Both the position numbers and the translations under genes were made by a program. DNA of 64,000 nt from Algibacillus agarilyticus. GTDB lineage: Bacteria; Pseudomonadota; Gammaproteobacteria; Enterobacterales; Alteromonadaceae. The notes below the pieces were generated by a model. That model had not been told where the DNA came from, did not search any database, and was given only the letters and a program-made list of their open reading frames with translations. Each line of letters opens with the position of its first letter. The stretch's first letter is position 1. The DNA lies in the NCBI RefSeq assembly GCF_003286125.1, contig NZ_QMED01000015.1:51363-115362 (forward strand), written 5' to 3'. This document shows, piece by piece, positions 1-9,005 of this stretch.

Positions 1-1116
1 AATAGTATGGCCTTTTTTGGTTTTCCTATTGCGACTATTTTTGGTGGTGTGTTGTATAACGCACTCGGTGCAAAAAAATTAATTATTTTAGCATTTGCTT
101 GTCACTTTATTGGTTTGATCATGACCGTCTTTGCGGGCGGTTTTTGGACTTTACTGGTTTCTACCTTCCTGATTGGTTTTGCAAATGGTGCGGTTGAAGC
201 GGGTTGTAATCCGTTAATTGCCGATTTAAATCCTAAAAACAAAACGACAATGTTGAACAAGTTCCATGTTTGGTTCCCGGGCGGTATTGTTATTGGGGCA
301 TTAGCCTCACAAGCGATGACGAGTGTTGGCTTTAGCTGGCAGTGGCAGGTATCGCTTATTCTGATCCCAACCATCATCTATGGCTTTATGTTGTTGAAAT
401 GCACGTTCCCAACGTTCGATTTTCAACAAAACTCAACTTTGGGCAACCTTAAAAATCTAGTATCACCTTTATATATTGTGCTTATTTTTTGTATGGGCTT
501 AACGGCGACTACAGAGTTAGGAACACAGCAATGGATTGAACGTATTTTAGGTGCGAGTGGTGCATCACCAATGATTATTTTAGCGATGATCACGGGTGTA
601 ATGGCAATTGGCCGCTTTTATGCGGGTCCGTTAGTGCATCGTTTAAATCCGACGGGTATTTTATTAGGTTCAGCCGTGTTAGCTGCTGCGGGTATCTTTT
701 TAATGAGCCAAGCAAGTGGCGGTATGGTTTATGTTGCTGCGTTGCTGTTCGCACTTGGCGTTACCTACTTTTGGCCTACCATGTTGGGTTGTGTTGTTGA
801 ATACACGCCAAAAACAGGGGCATTAGGTTTATCGCTTGCGGGTGGTGTTGGCATGTTCTCTGTCAGTATGTTTAGTCCTGTTATTGGTCATTGGATTGAT
901 TCTGCACAAAAAGCGGCTGAGCAAGCTAATGTACCGGCTGAGCAAGTTGAATTTGTAGCGGGCCAAGCGGTATTGCAGAACTTGTTCTTATTTCCGTTTG
1001 CGCTTATTTTCTTGTTTGCGGGCTTATTCTTTTATATCCGTAAAACGAAAAATGCCGGATCGTCTGCAGCGGCTGCCGCTGAAGATGTTGCTGCTGAACC
1101 TGCAACAGCGAAGTAA
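1..1116 (+). CDS. MFS transporter, sugar-type (N-terminus outside window)
   Basis: The reading frame is open from the first base, so the true start lies upstream; the first visible Met is at position 7. The visible ~370 residues are almost entirely hydrophobic helices, with about ten membrane segments. A polar loop after the sixth helix region and a hydrophilic Ala-rich tail (AAAAAEDVAAEP) follow the major facilitator pattern. Family knowledge suggests an inner-membrane sugar symporter of the FucP-like type, but the substrate cannot be read from the sequence. The next gene starts five bases after the stop, so the two are probably co-transcribed. Confidence 0.8.
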   Translation, partial: NSMAFFGFPIATIFGGVLYNALGAKKLIILAFACHFIGLIMTVFAGGFWTLLVSTFLIGFANGAVEAGCNPLIADLNPKNKTTMLNKFHVWFPGGIVIGALASQAMTSVGFSWQWQVSLILIPTIIYGFMLLKCTFPTFDFQQNSTLGNLKNLVSPLYIVLIFCMGLTATTELGTQQWIERILGASGASPMIILAMITGVMAIGRFYAGPLVHRLNPTGILLGSAVLAAAGIFLMSQASGGMVYVAALLFALGVTYFWPTMLGCVVEYTPKTGALGLSLAGGVGMFSVSMFSPVIGHWIDSAQKAAEQANVPAEQVEFVAGQAVLQNLFLFPFALIFLFAGLFFYIRKTKNAGSSAAAAAEDVAAEPATAK

Positions 1117-1121
1117 TAATT

Positions 1122-1739
1122 ATGTTGTCGTTTGATCTTAGACTGGTAGATCGTCGTCGTTTATTACGACAACTTAGTTTTGCTATTGGCGGTGGTGCAA
1201 CGTTTGCACTCACCGCCGGTGAGCGCTTAAACACCGCGTTTGCGTGTGCTAGTCAATTAAAAGTAACGGCGATCCAAAAAACAGAACAAAACTGTTTATT
1301 TACGCCGTTACAGTTTAATGCGTTACAAGCCATTTGTGCTTTGTTATTGCCGATACCCGATCATAAAACGCATGCTTATTTTTGTCGTGAGTTTGTACAA
1401 CACCAATTAGTTAATTGTCATCATGACACAGAGCAAAAGCGGATGGTCAGTTTGCTCGATTCATTAAACGATTCACTAAACAATTCGACAGACCCGTCTG
1501 ATCTTCCGCCTTTTCATTTAGTTAATGCAAAAACGCAGAATATGCGGTTAATGCAAAGTTATAACGCAAATAGTAAACATGAAAAGTCGTTTGAATTACT
1601 TAAGTCACTTATTATATTTGGCTATTTAGTGTTTGAGTTTTATGAAAAAAGAGAGCATAAGTTGCAATTTAAAGAGGGTCGGTTTGTTGAGCTTACTTTT
1701 ATTGATACCAAACCCTTGCGCAGGCAATTAGCGGGTTAA
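1122..1739 (+). CDS. gluconate 2-dehydrogenase subunit 3-like protein, Tat-type leader
   Basis: The 205-residue protein begins with a twin-arginine-like leader (VDRRRLLRQL followed by a Gly/Ala-rich hydrophobic stretch), so export through the Tat route is likely. The mature part has the FNALQAICALLLPIPDHKT region and a C-terminal GYLVFEFYE segment, typical of the small subunit that partners FAD-dependent GMC-type sugar dehydrogenases (Gluconate_2-dh3 family). In many marine genomes this gene sits beside the large GMC oxidoreductase. Here the downstream neighbour is an unrelated minus-strand gene, so the partner must be upstream of the window or elsewhere. The five-base gap to the transporter suggests shared sugar metabolism. 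Confidence 0.7.
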   Translation: MLSFDLRLVDRRRLLRQLSFAIGGGATFALTAGERLNTAFACASQLKVTAIQKTEQNCLFTPLQFNALQAICALLLPIPDHKTHAYFCREFVQHQLVNCHHDTEQKRMVSLLDSLNDSLNNSTDPSDLPPFHLVNAKTQNMRLMQSYNANSKHEKSFELLKSLIIFGYLVFEFYEKREHKLQFKEGRFVELTFIDTKPLRRQLAG

Positions 1740-1807
1740 CTTCATTTTTTGAATTTTAAACTCCCCTTTTTTATTGCCTGTTTATTCGCTATACCCATCC
1801 TAACAAT

Positions 1808-2827
1808 TTAAAGTATGTGTTGACCATCTTGATGGGTTTGCATGATCAAATCATCAACTGATGATTGGGTTTTAAGTTGCGCTGTTAAGTTGTAATGGTT
1901 TACACGCAAGCTAATTTGTGGCGTGATTGAAAGCCAGCGATACGCTGTAATCTCATGACTCAGTGCTTGTAATATCGACGCTGTTTCTATTGCCTCAACC
2001 CCTATGTCGGCTAAAATCAATTCGGAATTAACGAACCGACGTATGATTGCGGTGTCAAAAAAACTATGTAGCATACGTGCAATTATATTAAGTATTTCGA
2101 TCCCAATCTCTGACCCTAATGAACTTTCAATATGCGGCATGTTCTTGATGCTTAAAATAACGAATGTTAAAGGGGTATTTAGTTTGACACTCAGTTTGCT
2201 ATGTTGCTGGATTAAATTTAAAAATGCACCTGGGGGGTGAATCAATTCAAGGCTATTAATGAGTTCGCCGGTTTTAAGCTGATGCATAATGCCTTCTTGC
2301 TTGATAGAGAGCTCACGGTTTTCATTTTTTAAATGAATGACATCATTTTGAGTTTGGCTGATGTCTAACTTCGTTTTTAAGGCATCTTGCTGCTTTTCCA
2401 TCAATAACGTGTAATCGTTATGTGCGCCGAGCATTCTGAATGGCTTGCCGTGTTGATCGTGTATGGCAATGCCTCGGCAACGTACCCAAACGGTAGAACC
2501 GTCTTTATGTCGATAACGAACTATTTGATCGTAGGGATGATTGGGATCATTTAAGTGTTGTTGAAAATTATGACTGGCGAGCCTAAGGTCATCGGCAAAA
2601 ATAATATCTTGCCATGCTGCCGCTAAATGCGGCATTTCTTCTGGGTCATAACCCAATAAAAGCCAAAATTGTGGATTCATCCATTCATGCTCGGGCTCGT
2701 TTAAATCCCAATACCATAAACCATCGAGCGTACTTTGTTGTAAAAAATCAAAAATAAGCGGATCGTTTTGAATTAGGGTGTAGAGCTCTTCTTTTAGGTA
2801 ATGCGCTTGATCAAGGTTATTGCTCAT
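1808..2827 (-). CDS. PAS domain protein with degenerate GGDEF-like domain
   Basis: I chose the ATG at 2827; a GTG at 2839 would extend it by four residues and overlap the upstream stop at 2832. Residues ~20-130 form a PAS fold (GLWYWDLNEPEHEWMNPQFW, then VRYRHKDGSTVWVRCRGIAI). A coiled linker (KLDISQTQNDVIHLKNENREL) follows. The last ~130 residues keep the GGDEF fold pattern, but the signature position reads NSELILAD instead of GGDEF, so diguanylate cyclase activity is unlikely. It lies directly after the split CheB-CheR-PAS gene, suggesting one sensory operon. It probably senses or relays rather than makes c-di-GMP; this is inference. Confidence 0.65.
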   Translation of the reverse strand: MSNNLDQAHYLKEELYTLIQNDPLIFDFLQQSTLDGLWYWDLNEPEHEWMNPQFWLLLGYDPEEMPHLAAAWQDIIFADDLRLASHNFQQHLNDPNHPYDQIVRYRHKDGSTVWVRCRGIAIHDQHGKPFRMLGAHNDYTLLMEKQQDALKTKLDISQTQNDVIHLKNENRELSIKQEGIMHQLKTGELINSLELIHPPGAFLNLIQQHSKLSVKLNTPLTFVILSIKNMPHIESSLGSEIGIEILNIIARMLHSFFDTAIIRRFVNSELILADIGVEAIETASILQALSHEITAYRWLSITPQISLRVNHYNLTAQLKTQSSVDDLIMQTHQDGQHIL

Positions 2828-2831
2828 TATT

Positions 2832-3743
2832 TTATCCACTGATCAACAACTCTCTAATTGATATAACGACGCCATTGTTTTGTGTTTCGAGTTGATAAGG
2901 GGTGATGCTTATCTCAACGCGTTTATTATCAACCAAATCAAAGTTTTTTAATGTGGTTTTACCGGTTGTATTGACCCGCTCTATCATCTCGTTTAATCCT
3001 TCAAAGTCATATTTAAAGGTTAAATCAAACAGTAAACGTTCAACATCAAAATCAATAACATTTATATACTCTTTCACTGCGTCGGTAAAACGACGAATGC
3101 GTAAATCTTTATCTAAGAAAATAACGGCCAAACGCGTGGCTTTAAGTAAATTTTCTAAATCGTTATTAATACTGGTGAGTTCAACTATTTTTTGCTGATA
3201 TTCACTGTTAACGGTATAAAGCTCTTCATTAACCGATTGTAATTCTTCGTTAGTTGACTGCAGTTCTTCATTTGCGGCCATGAGCTCTTCGTTACTCGAT
3301 TGCAGCTCTTCACGTGTGCTATCGAGGTCTTCTAACGTCTCGCGGTATAAACGTTGGCATTCCACAAGTGAAATATCGAGCTCAGCAATACGATTTTTGA
3401 CTTGCTGATCAACATCGTATTCTACTTCAGCATCTCTTGATACAAACTCTTTATCACGTAAAAACGACAACGCAACTAAGTCTACATCACCTTCAACTGA
3501 GGGGGCTTTGCTTTTAAAAGTAAAGCATTTTAATGACCATGATTCGATGACGCCTTCATCATCTTCGGCTTCATAAACATGTTTAAATAAAACACTTTTA
3601 CCTTCTCGCACTGTTTGATGCGTAGCGGATATCGCTTGACTGACTATTTCAGGGTTGAGGATATCAGCGATATCATTTGTGACATGGCCGGCTTGTATTT
3701 TAGCGGTAAATTGTGAAGCATCGCCATATGTATAAATAAGCAC
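2832..3743 (-). CDS. 3' part of a split CheB-CheR-PAS fusion: coiled coil and PAS
   Basis: This ORF opens at a GTG (3743) with no visible ribosome binding site, immediately after a 7-bp tandem repeat. Its first residues (LIYTYGDASQF) are the continuation expected after the CheR domain of CheB-CheR-PAS fusions. It has a long coiled coil of SNEEL/ANEEL/TNEEL/VNEEL heptads (about residues 125-180) and a C-terminal PAS domain (TRLAVIFLDKDLRIRRFTDA). With two repeat copies instead of six, it would join the upstream ORF in frame through IFNKKLVLIYTYGD. As it stands it is probably untranslated or poorly translated unless there is reinitiation. Confidence 0.7.
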   Translation of the reverse strand: MLIYTYGDASQFTAKIQAGHVTNDIADILNPEIVSQAISATHQTVREGKSVLFKHVYEAEDDEGVIESWSLKCFTFKSKAPSVEGDVDLVALSFLRDKEFVSRDAEVEYDVDQQVKNRIAELDISLVECQRLYRETLEDLDSTREELQSSNEELMAANEELQSTNEELQSVNEELYTVNSEYQQKIVELTSINNDLENLLKATRLAVIFLDKDLRIRRFTDAVKEYINVIDFDVERLLFDLTFKYDFEGLNEMIERVNTTGKTTLKNFDLVDNKRVEISITPYQLETQNNGVVISIRELLISG

Positions 3744-3752
3744 TAATTTTTT

Positions 3753-3794
3753 ATTAAAGATTAAAGATTAAAGATTAAAGATTAAAGATTAAAG
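3753..3794 (-). repeat. 7-bp tandem repeat (6 copies) that breaks the CheB-CheR-PAS gene
   Basis: Six perfect head-to-tail copies of ATTAAAG (CTTTAAT on the coding strand) occupy 42 bp. In the frame of the upstream gene the third copy supplies a TAA stop at 3777-3775. Reading the coding strand by hand, only the two-copy version is open across the junction; one copy, or three or more, runs into a stop. The array therefore explains the split. Strand slippage could in principle restore the fusion by losing four units. Confidence 0.9.
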
Positions 3795-5388
3795 TAGGTG
3801 GCATGTATTCTTCTAACATGCGCTCGTAACCAATCTTTAATGAGCGTGGGGCATCGGTTGCTTTAATATTACGGGCTATGTATTGCGGTAATGATTTAGG
3901 TTGATACGATTTGGTTTTTAAACCGCCTTTATTGATTGTACGCACCGGAATGCGTAAATCTTTATTTTTTTGATATAAGCGATATTTGCTTTCGTAAGAG
4001 TCAAAATAGGTACCAAAGTGCCCCGTTGTTTCGGCACTACCGAGCAGTAAAAAGCCTTTTAATTTTAAGGAAAAATGGAAAAACGCCATGGCTTTTTGCT
4101 GTGCTGGTGTTTGTAAATATATTAACGCATTACGACACGTGACCATGTTCATGTTTGAAAACGGTGGATCTTGGATCACATTGTGTGTAGCAAACACGAC
4201 AAAACTGCGCAGTTCTTTACTGACCTGATAATTTCCTTCCAATGTTTGAATAAAATTATGAGTAAATAAACGGGGTGGTATTTCAGATGCAATGCTAGGT
4301 GGGTAAATACCGTTAGCCGCAAATGAAACCGCACTTTGGTCAATGTCAGAGGCAAAAATTTTAACTTGTCTGGTTAAGTTGAGCTCCTGCATGGCGGCTT
4401 TAAATAACATAGCGATTGTATAAGGCTCTTCGCCGGTTGAGCAGCCTGCGCACCAAACGCGAATAGGGTCATCTTCATGGTGTAAAACTAAAGGTTTTAT
4501 GACTTCATCGTATAAATAATCCCAAACTTCTTGGTCTCTAAAGAATTGAGTCACGCCAATCAATAAATCTTGTTTGATTAACGAAACTTCTTTTAAATTA
4601 TTTTTAATATACTGATGATACTCAGGCAGTGTTTTTATATTGTTGATGCTCATACGGTGTTCAATACGCCGAGCAACGGTGGATTCTTTATATACTTTAA
4701 AATCGAGATCGGTTTCATCATGCACTAAGGTGAGTATTTCATTTAGCACGGCTTCGTTTTCTGATAAGTGATATTTAAACGGCTGGCCTTTTTTGCTAAT
4801 CAGCGGGTGATTAATAAAATTACTGATTTGCTCACTCATTTCTGAGGTTTTTAACACAAAATCGACGGCGCCTGAATTTATCGCGTTAATTGGCATGCCA
4901 TCAAATTGGGCTTCATCAGGGTCTTGTGCAATGACAAGGGCGCCTACTTCTTTAAGTGCCTGTGCGCCTCGGCTGCCGTCGGATCCCGTGCCGGATAATA
5001 TAATACCGATCGATTTATTTTGTTTGTCTTCAGATAACGAACGAAAAAATTCATTAATCGGTAAATTGATACGATTATCAGGTGGCAGATCAGACAAATA
5101 TATCCGAGCCTCAACCATGCGAATATATTTGCCCGGCGGCATTAAATAAATCGTATTCGCTTGTAATCGCTCACCTTCGGTTATTTGATGTGAAGGCATT
5201 TGTGTATGTTTACTGAGCAATTCATTCATCATGCTTTTGAAATCAGGCGAAAGATGCTGAATTAACACATAAGCGACCCCTAAATCATCGGGTAATGAAT
5301 CAAATAAGGTTTGTATCGCCTCTAATCCGCCGGCTGAAGCACCAATAGCGATGATGTGACTTGGTGGCGTAAGTGAATTATTGTCCAT
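3775..5388 (-). CDS. 5' part of a split CheB-CheR-PAS fusion: methylesterase and methyltransferase domains
   Basis: The start chosen is ATG 5388, which overlaps the end of the EAL gene by 11 bp; an upstream in-frame ATG at 5439 is less likely. Residues 10-190 are a CheB-type methylesterase with the Ser in GASAGG (S18), His in IQHLSPD (H45) and Asp in GTGSDG (D137). There is no N-terminal receiver domain. Residues ~211-480 are a CheR methyltransferase with the SAM-binding GCSTGEEP (315-322). The protein then reads EYMPPTLIFN and stops inside the 7-bp repeat. In intact family members this point leads into a coiled coil and PAS. Both catalytic domains look complete, so the truncated product could still act on receptor-like glutamates. 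Confidence 0.85.
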   Translation of the reverse strand: MDNNSLTPPSHIIAIGASAGGLEAIQTLFDSLPDDLGVAYVLIQHLSPDFKSMMNELLSKHTQMPSHQITEGERLQANTIYLMPPGKYIRMVEARIYLSDLPPDNRINLPINEFFRSLSEDKQNKSIGIILSGTGSDGSRGAQALKEVGALVIAQDPDEAQFDGMPINAINSGAVDFVLKTSEMSEQISNFINHPLISKKGQPFKYHLSENEAVLNEILTLVHDETDLDFKVYKESTVARRIEHRMSINNIKTLPEYHQYIKNNLKEVSLIKQDLLIGVTQFFRDQEVWDYLYDEVIKPLVLHHEDDPIRVWCAGCSTGEEPYTIAMLFKAAMQELNLTRQVKIFASDIDQSAVSFAANGIYPPSIASEIPPRLFTHNFIQTLEGNYQVSKELRSFVVFATHNVIQDPPFSNMNMVTCRNALIYLQTPAQQKAMAFFHFSLKLKGFLLLGSAETTGHFGTYFDSYESKYRLYQKNKDLRIPVRTINKGGLKTKSYQPKSLPQYIARNIKATDAPRSLKIGYERMLEEYMPPTLIFNL

Positions 5389-6220
5389 TTTCTTGTTCCA
5401 AAAAGTGAAGAGTGCCGTTAAGTGACATTGGCTTGGCAAAGAAATAACCTTGAAGTAGAGAAATACCGCATTTTTGGGCTAATGCTTGATCTTCAGGCGT
5501 TTCTATTCCTTCGATGAGTAATTCAAGGTTGAGTGCTCGGCCTAAATTAACCGCTGCTTGTAACGCGGTATATTTTTGTTCGGTAGAGAAGTTATTATTA
5601 ATAAAAATTTTATCTATTTTAATTTGGTCAAAACCAAGGCGCATTACACGTTCTATTGAGCTGTAACCCGTGCCGAAGTCATCAAGCGAAATACGGTAAC
5701 CGAGCGATTTTAAAATATCGAGCGTTTGAAATACGCTGTCACCAATTGCTTTGCTGGTTTCACTTTCGGTTATTTCAAGATAAACCTGCTTTGCCGCAAT
5801 GTGATGTTCGGCTAGTAGACGGTTGAGTTGTTCGGTAAAGGTGCTTTCTTCCATTAAATCCATATCGACGTTGATGTTGATATGCGGTATTGCGCCTTTA
5901 AACGTTTGTTTTAACTCACCATAGGTTGCAAGATTCAGTTCAATTATTTGCCATAAAATACTTTTGCCATGCTTATGTTGGCCGATTAAGTTAAATGTTT
6001 GCTGTATGTCTCGTAATACGGGATCATCAAAACGGGTAAGGGCTTCAAGTGAAATGGTTTTGTTGTTTTGAATGATAGGTTGAAAATAAGTTTGGGCTGT
6101 AAGTTGCTGACGTAAGCTGTTGATCGCATTTTGAATATCAATAAATTGATTCATCTTATGCGACAGCTCGTCGGAATAGATAATAATTGGATTTTGAGTA
6201 TCGGCTTTAGCTTGATACAT
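5378..6220 (-). CDS. 3' part of a split GGDEF-EAL protein: EAL c-di-GMP phosphodiesterase domain
   Basis: The first residues, MYQAKADTQNPIIIYS, are the normal end of a GGDEF domain, so this Met is internal to a larger gene rather than a genuine start. An EAL domain follows with the catalytic signature LEALTRF (59-61), NINVDMD, LEITESE, the DDFGTGYSS loop, IKIDKIFI and EGIET, so phosphodiesterase activity is expected if it is made. The reading frame before it continues into the upstream GGDEF ORF if one A is added to the A8 run near 6300, giving KKKLTKQENEALDHKSFAEA up to AMYQAKAD. Its stop overlaps the start of the CheB-CheR gene. Confidence 0.8.
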   Translation of the reverse strand: MYQAKADTQNPIIIYSDELSHKMNQFIDIQNAINSLRQQLTAQTYFQPIIQNNKTISLEALTRFDDPVLRDIQQTFNLIGQHKHGKSILWQIIELNLATYGELKQTFKGAIPHININVDMDLMEESTFTEQLNRLLAEHHIAAKQVYLEITESETSKAIGDSVFQTLDILKSLGYRISLDDFGTGYSSIERVMRLGFDQIKIDKIFINNNFSTEQKYTALQAAVNLGRALNLELLIEGIETPEDQALAQKCGISLLQGYFFAKPMSLNGTLHFLEQENGQ

Positions 6221-6291
6221 GGCTGAATCAGAGGCGTTTAGCCAAGCCTCAGCAAAGCTTTTGTGATCTAGCGCTTCATTCTCTTGTTTAG

Positions 6292-7416
6292 TTAATTTTT
6301 TTTGAGCACTGAGCTGCCCATGGTTAAGCCAATGCTGGTATTGATCATGATGTCTTGATCGTTTATCAAGGCGGGTTGATTTAAAGCGTCGACAATATTA
6401 CTTGCGCGTTTATAAGCGGTAATTTCATTACTGACTCGCGTTAAAATAATGACGAACTCATCACCGCCGAGTCTTGCTACGATATCGCTGTCGCGGGTTG
6501 CACTTTCTAACCTGCGTGCCACTATTTTTAAAACCTCATCGCCTACGCTATGGCCGTAATGATCATTAATGTATTTAAATTTATCTAAATCAATGAAGAG
6601 TAAGGCGCTGTCTTCGACTTTGTCTTTTTCGTGAAGAGCTTCCATTGCATCGAGTAATGAAGAGCGGTTTTTAAGTTGCGTGAGCGTATCGTGATGCGCA
6701 AGGTATTTTAAATAAGCGCTCTCGTTGTATTCGCTGGTGATGTCTTGGATCAGAATGTAGTAGCTAATTTGATGGCCACGTAAATCTAATTGCTCGTCAA
6801 CGGCTAATGACAATGTGCGTTTGCGCCCAAGCGGCGTTACAATTTCGACGATAAGCCTAAAGTTATCATGGGTTTCATGTGGTGCCTTTTTTTGAGAAAA
6901 GTGCTCAAATATTTTATGTAAGCTTTGTTGGTCAAAGGCACTCAGCCATTGTTTGCCATGTAATTCGTCTTCACCTAGCCCAAGTAGATTAGGGCAATGC
7001 ACGTTACAGTATTTTAGGTTCCATTCGTAATCGACTTTGAGTACCCCAACCGGAAAAGCATTGTAAAGCTCATTGACGCGTTTTTCTTCTGGAAAGCCGA
7101 TTAAAAGTAAATGCATTTCATCTTTAAAATAGACTTCATTAAGCGAAATATTGTAACCATGCGCTTCGGAAGATAAGTGACGATGAGCGGGGGAATTAAA
7201 GGTGCGCTCAGATTTACTGCGTGCAAATAGTTTTTTTATATCGGTCGTGACTTCGGTGGGTAAATTAATGCTGTGCAGAAGGGCTTCGCCTTTTGCATCG
7301 TAGAGCACGTAAAAACCGCCTTGCTGATCTATGGTCGTCAGCAAAAAACTGGTTAAGTCTCCCCTTATTCTACTTTGTGTGCTGCTTAAATTAGCTGAAA
7401 TTATGTGTTCCGTCAT
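6292..7416 (-). CDS. 5' part of a split GGDEF-EAL protein: PAS and diguanylate cyclase domains
   Basis: Residues ~110-230 form a PAS domain (AFPVGVLKVDYEWNLKYCN and following). Residues ~238-365 form a GGDEF domain with an intact GGDEF at 317-321 and an RxxD inhibitory site (RDSD, 308-311) five residues before it. The frame ends prematurely with SIGLTMGSSVLKKN at an A8 homopolymer. One extra A would continue into the EAL ORF downstream and give a PAS-GGDEF-EAL protein of about 680 residues. The lesion may be real, a sequencing error in a homopolymer, or be bypassed by polymerase slippage. It is the first gene of the minus-strand signalling cluster. Confidence 0.85.
   Translation of the reverse strand: MTEHIISANLSSTQSRIRGDLTSFLLTTIDQQGGFYVLYDAKGEALLHSINLPTEVTTDIKKLFARSKSERTFNSPAHRHLSSEAHGYNISLNEVYFKDEMHLLLIGFPEEKRVNELYNAFPVGVLKVDYEWNLKYCNVHCPNLLGLGEDELHGKQWLSAFDQQSLHKIFEHFSQKKAPHETHDNFRLIVEIVTPLGRKRTLSLAVDEQLDLRGHQISYYILIQDITSEYNESAYLKYLAHHDTLTQLKNRSSLLDAMEALHEKDKVEDSALLFIDLDKFKYINDHYGHSVGDEVLKIVARRLESATRDSDIVARLGGDEFVIILTRVSNEITAYKRASNIVDALNQPALINDQDIMINTSIGLTMGSSVLKKN
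6296..6303 (-). repeat. A8 homopolymer at the GGDEF/EAL frameshift
   Basis: Eight T on the plus strand (A8 on the coding strand) sit exactly where the GGDEF frame ends (CTC AAA AAA AAT TAA). Adding one A gives an open frame that joins the two halves. Runs of this length are known slippage sites for both DNA and RNA polymerases. Confidence 0.8.
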
Positions 7417-7694
7417 TTATCCTGACTCCAAACACTACAATCTGTATTTTAAATAGAGGTTTAAGTTTATTTAAAGCAAGGTGTTAATCTAACTAATTAT
7501 AGATGAAATTTAAAAAATCACCTTAATCGATTACGGTTACGGTTTTTTTAAACACATGAAAAATAAGAACATAAAACAAGATAAACGCATCTTGAATTTA
7601 TATAAACACAATAAATATAAGGGTATTACGCTATTCATCGCCATATTAGATGCGCTTAGATACGCAATGTATGTGAGATGATCAGAAAATAGCA
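7417..7694. other. AT-rich intergenic region without a recognisable gene
   Basis: Between the divergently read GGDEF gene (minus) and rnpB (plus) there are about 280 AT-rich bases. I see no ORF with family resemblance. The region must hold the promoter of the minus-strand signalling cluster, but no convincing -35/-10 pair stands out there. Confidence 0.5.
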
Positions 7695-7722
7695 TTGACA
7701 CAATTAGCCAGAAGACTACAAT
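7695..7722 (+). promoter_or_regulatory. sigma-70 promoter of rnpB
   Basis: TTGACA (7695-7700) and TACAAT (7717-7722) are separated by 16 bp. The predicted start, seven or eight bases further on, coincides with the first paired base of the RNase P RNA (7730). Confidence 0.8.
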
Positions 7723-7729
7723 GCTCGGC

Positions 7730-8123
<394 letters not shown>

Positions 8124-8215
8124 ACCTTCTTTTTTACCCTTCTTACCCAAGTGACTTAGGGGGATTTAAACTGCTTGTTTTATTCACTCATCCATTTATT
8201 TATCTATCTATCCAT

Positions 8216-8818
8216 TTATCTATCTAGTTCGTAATTTCGATAAAGGTTGTCGATAATGTCACGGGCTTCGTAGCTGTCTATTTGCTCTGGACGTACGCCG
8301 CGCCCCATTTTTATTTCTAAAATACTCTCTATTTCACGGTTACTATCACCAAAACTTAAACCGATCCCCATCTGTGTGCTGGGCTTCGATTGGGTTGTGC
8401 AGCCGAGTAAACCACAAGAGCGTGTTGTTGTATGGCCTGAACGAGCCGAAATAGAACTGCGTGGGCTGGCATTTTCTCGATCAATTAACGTATCGCGCGA
8501 AACCACAATAAACCAATCAAACCCTTGGCGGTGAGTGAGTTCTGCTGCGCGCAATAAAGCAAAGTCCATTGCTTTAATGCGATTATCGCCACGTGCTTTA
8601 AAGTGTACGCGGTAGCGTTCATCACTAATGGTCGTTTCTTGGTAACCATAACCTGAATGTGAAGCGGGTCTATACATAGATTGATTGGTACAACCGGTTA
8701 ACATTAAAAAGAAAATGGCGCATATTGATGCCGCCATTGATGTTTTTATAGATGAAGTAATAGATAACGTAATAGATGACACATTGCATGGTTGGGTGGC
8801 TGCTAATCGAATATTCAT
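8216..8818 (-). CDS. conserved lipoprotein, CC0125/CC1285-like
   Basis: A 200-residue protein with a long signal peptide ending in the lipobox LTGC (Cys ~43). The start at 8818 has a good GAGGTG ribosome binding site six bases upstream; an internal Met (8737) would give a shorter signal. The mature part has the FKARGDNRIKAMDFALLRAAEL and GFDWFIVV segments seen in small envelope lipoproteins of this type, which have no assigned activity. It lies about 190 bp downstream of the anti-sigma gene on the same strand and may belong to that transcript. Confidence 0.65.
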   Translation of the reverse strand: MNIRLAATQPCNVSSITLSITSSIKTSMAASICAIFFLMLTGCTNQSMYRPASHSGYGYQETTISDERYRVHFKARGDNRIKAMDFALLRAAELTHRQGFDWFIVVSRDTLIDRENASPRSSISARSGHTTTRSCGLLGCTTQSKPSTQMGIGLSFGDSNREIESILEIKMGRGVRPEQIDSYEARDIIDNLYRNYELDR

Positions 8819-9005
8819 ATTACACCTCGATGCTAAATTGATTTTAGCGTTTAGATTAATGGTTATTTTACCGCTACCTTTTTATGTCTGCAGAGGTCTT
8901 TTTACGCTTGTTTTTCGGGCTTACTTTTCAGTCGCTCTTTTTTTGCCATTGTTGGCTAATGGCTTGGGCTTCTGCTTTTTGGTTATATAATTGACCCGCG
9001 GTCAT

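Noticed and set aside
3753-3794. Programmed ribosomal frameshift site between the CheB-CheR and PAS parts
   Set aside because: The gap between the two frames contains stops in both frames within the repeat, so a single slip cannot join them; only loss of repeat units restores the frame.
8190-8225. TATC-rich microsatellite before the lipoprotein stop
   Set aside because: It is short, imperfect and does not interrupt any gene, so it is not worth a separate claim.
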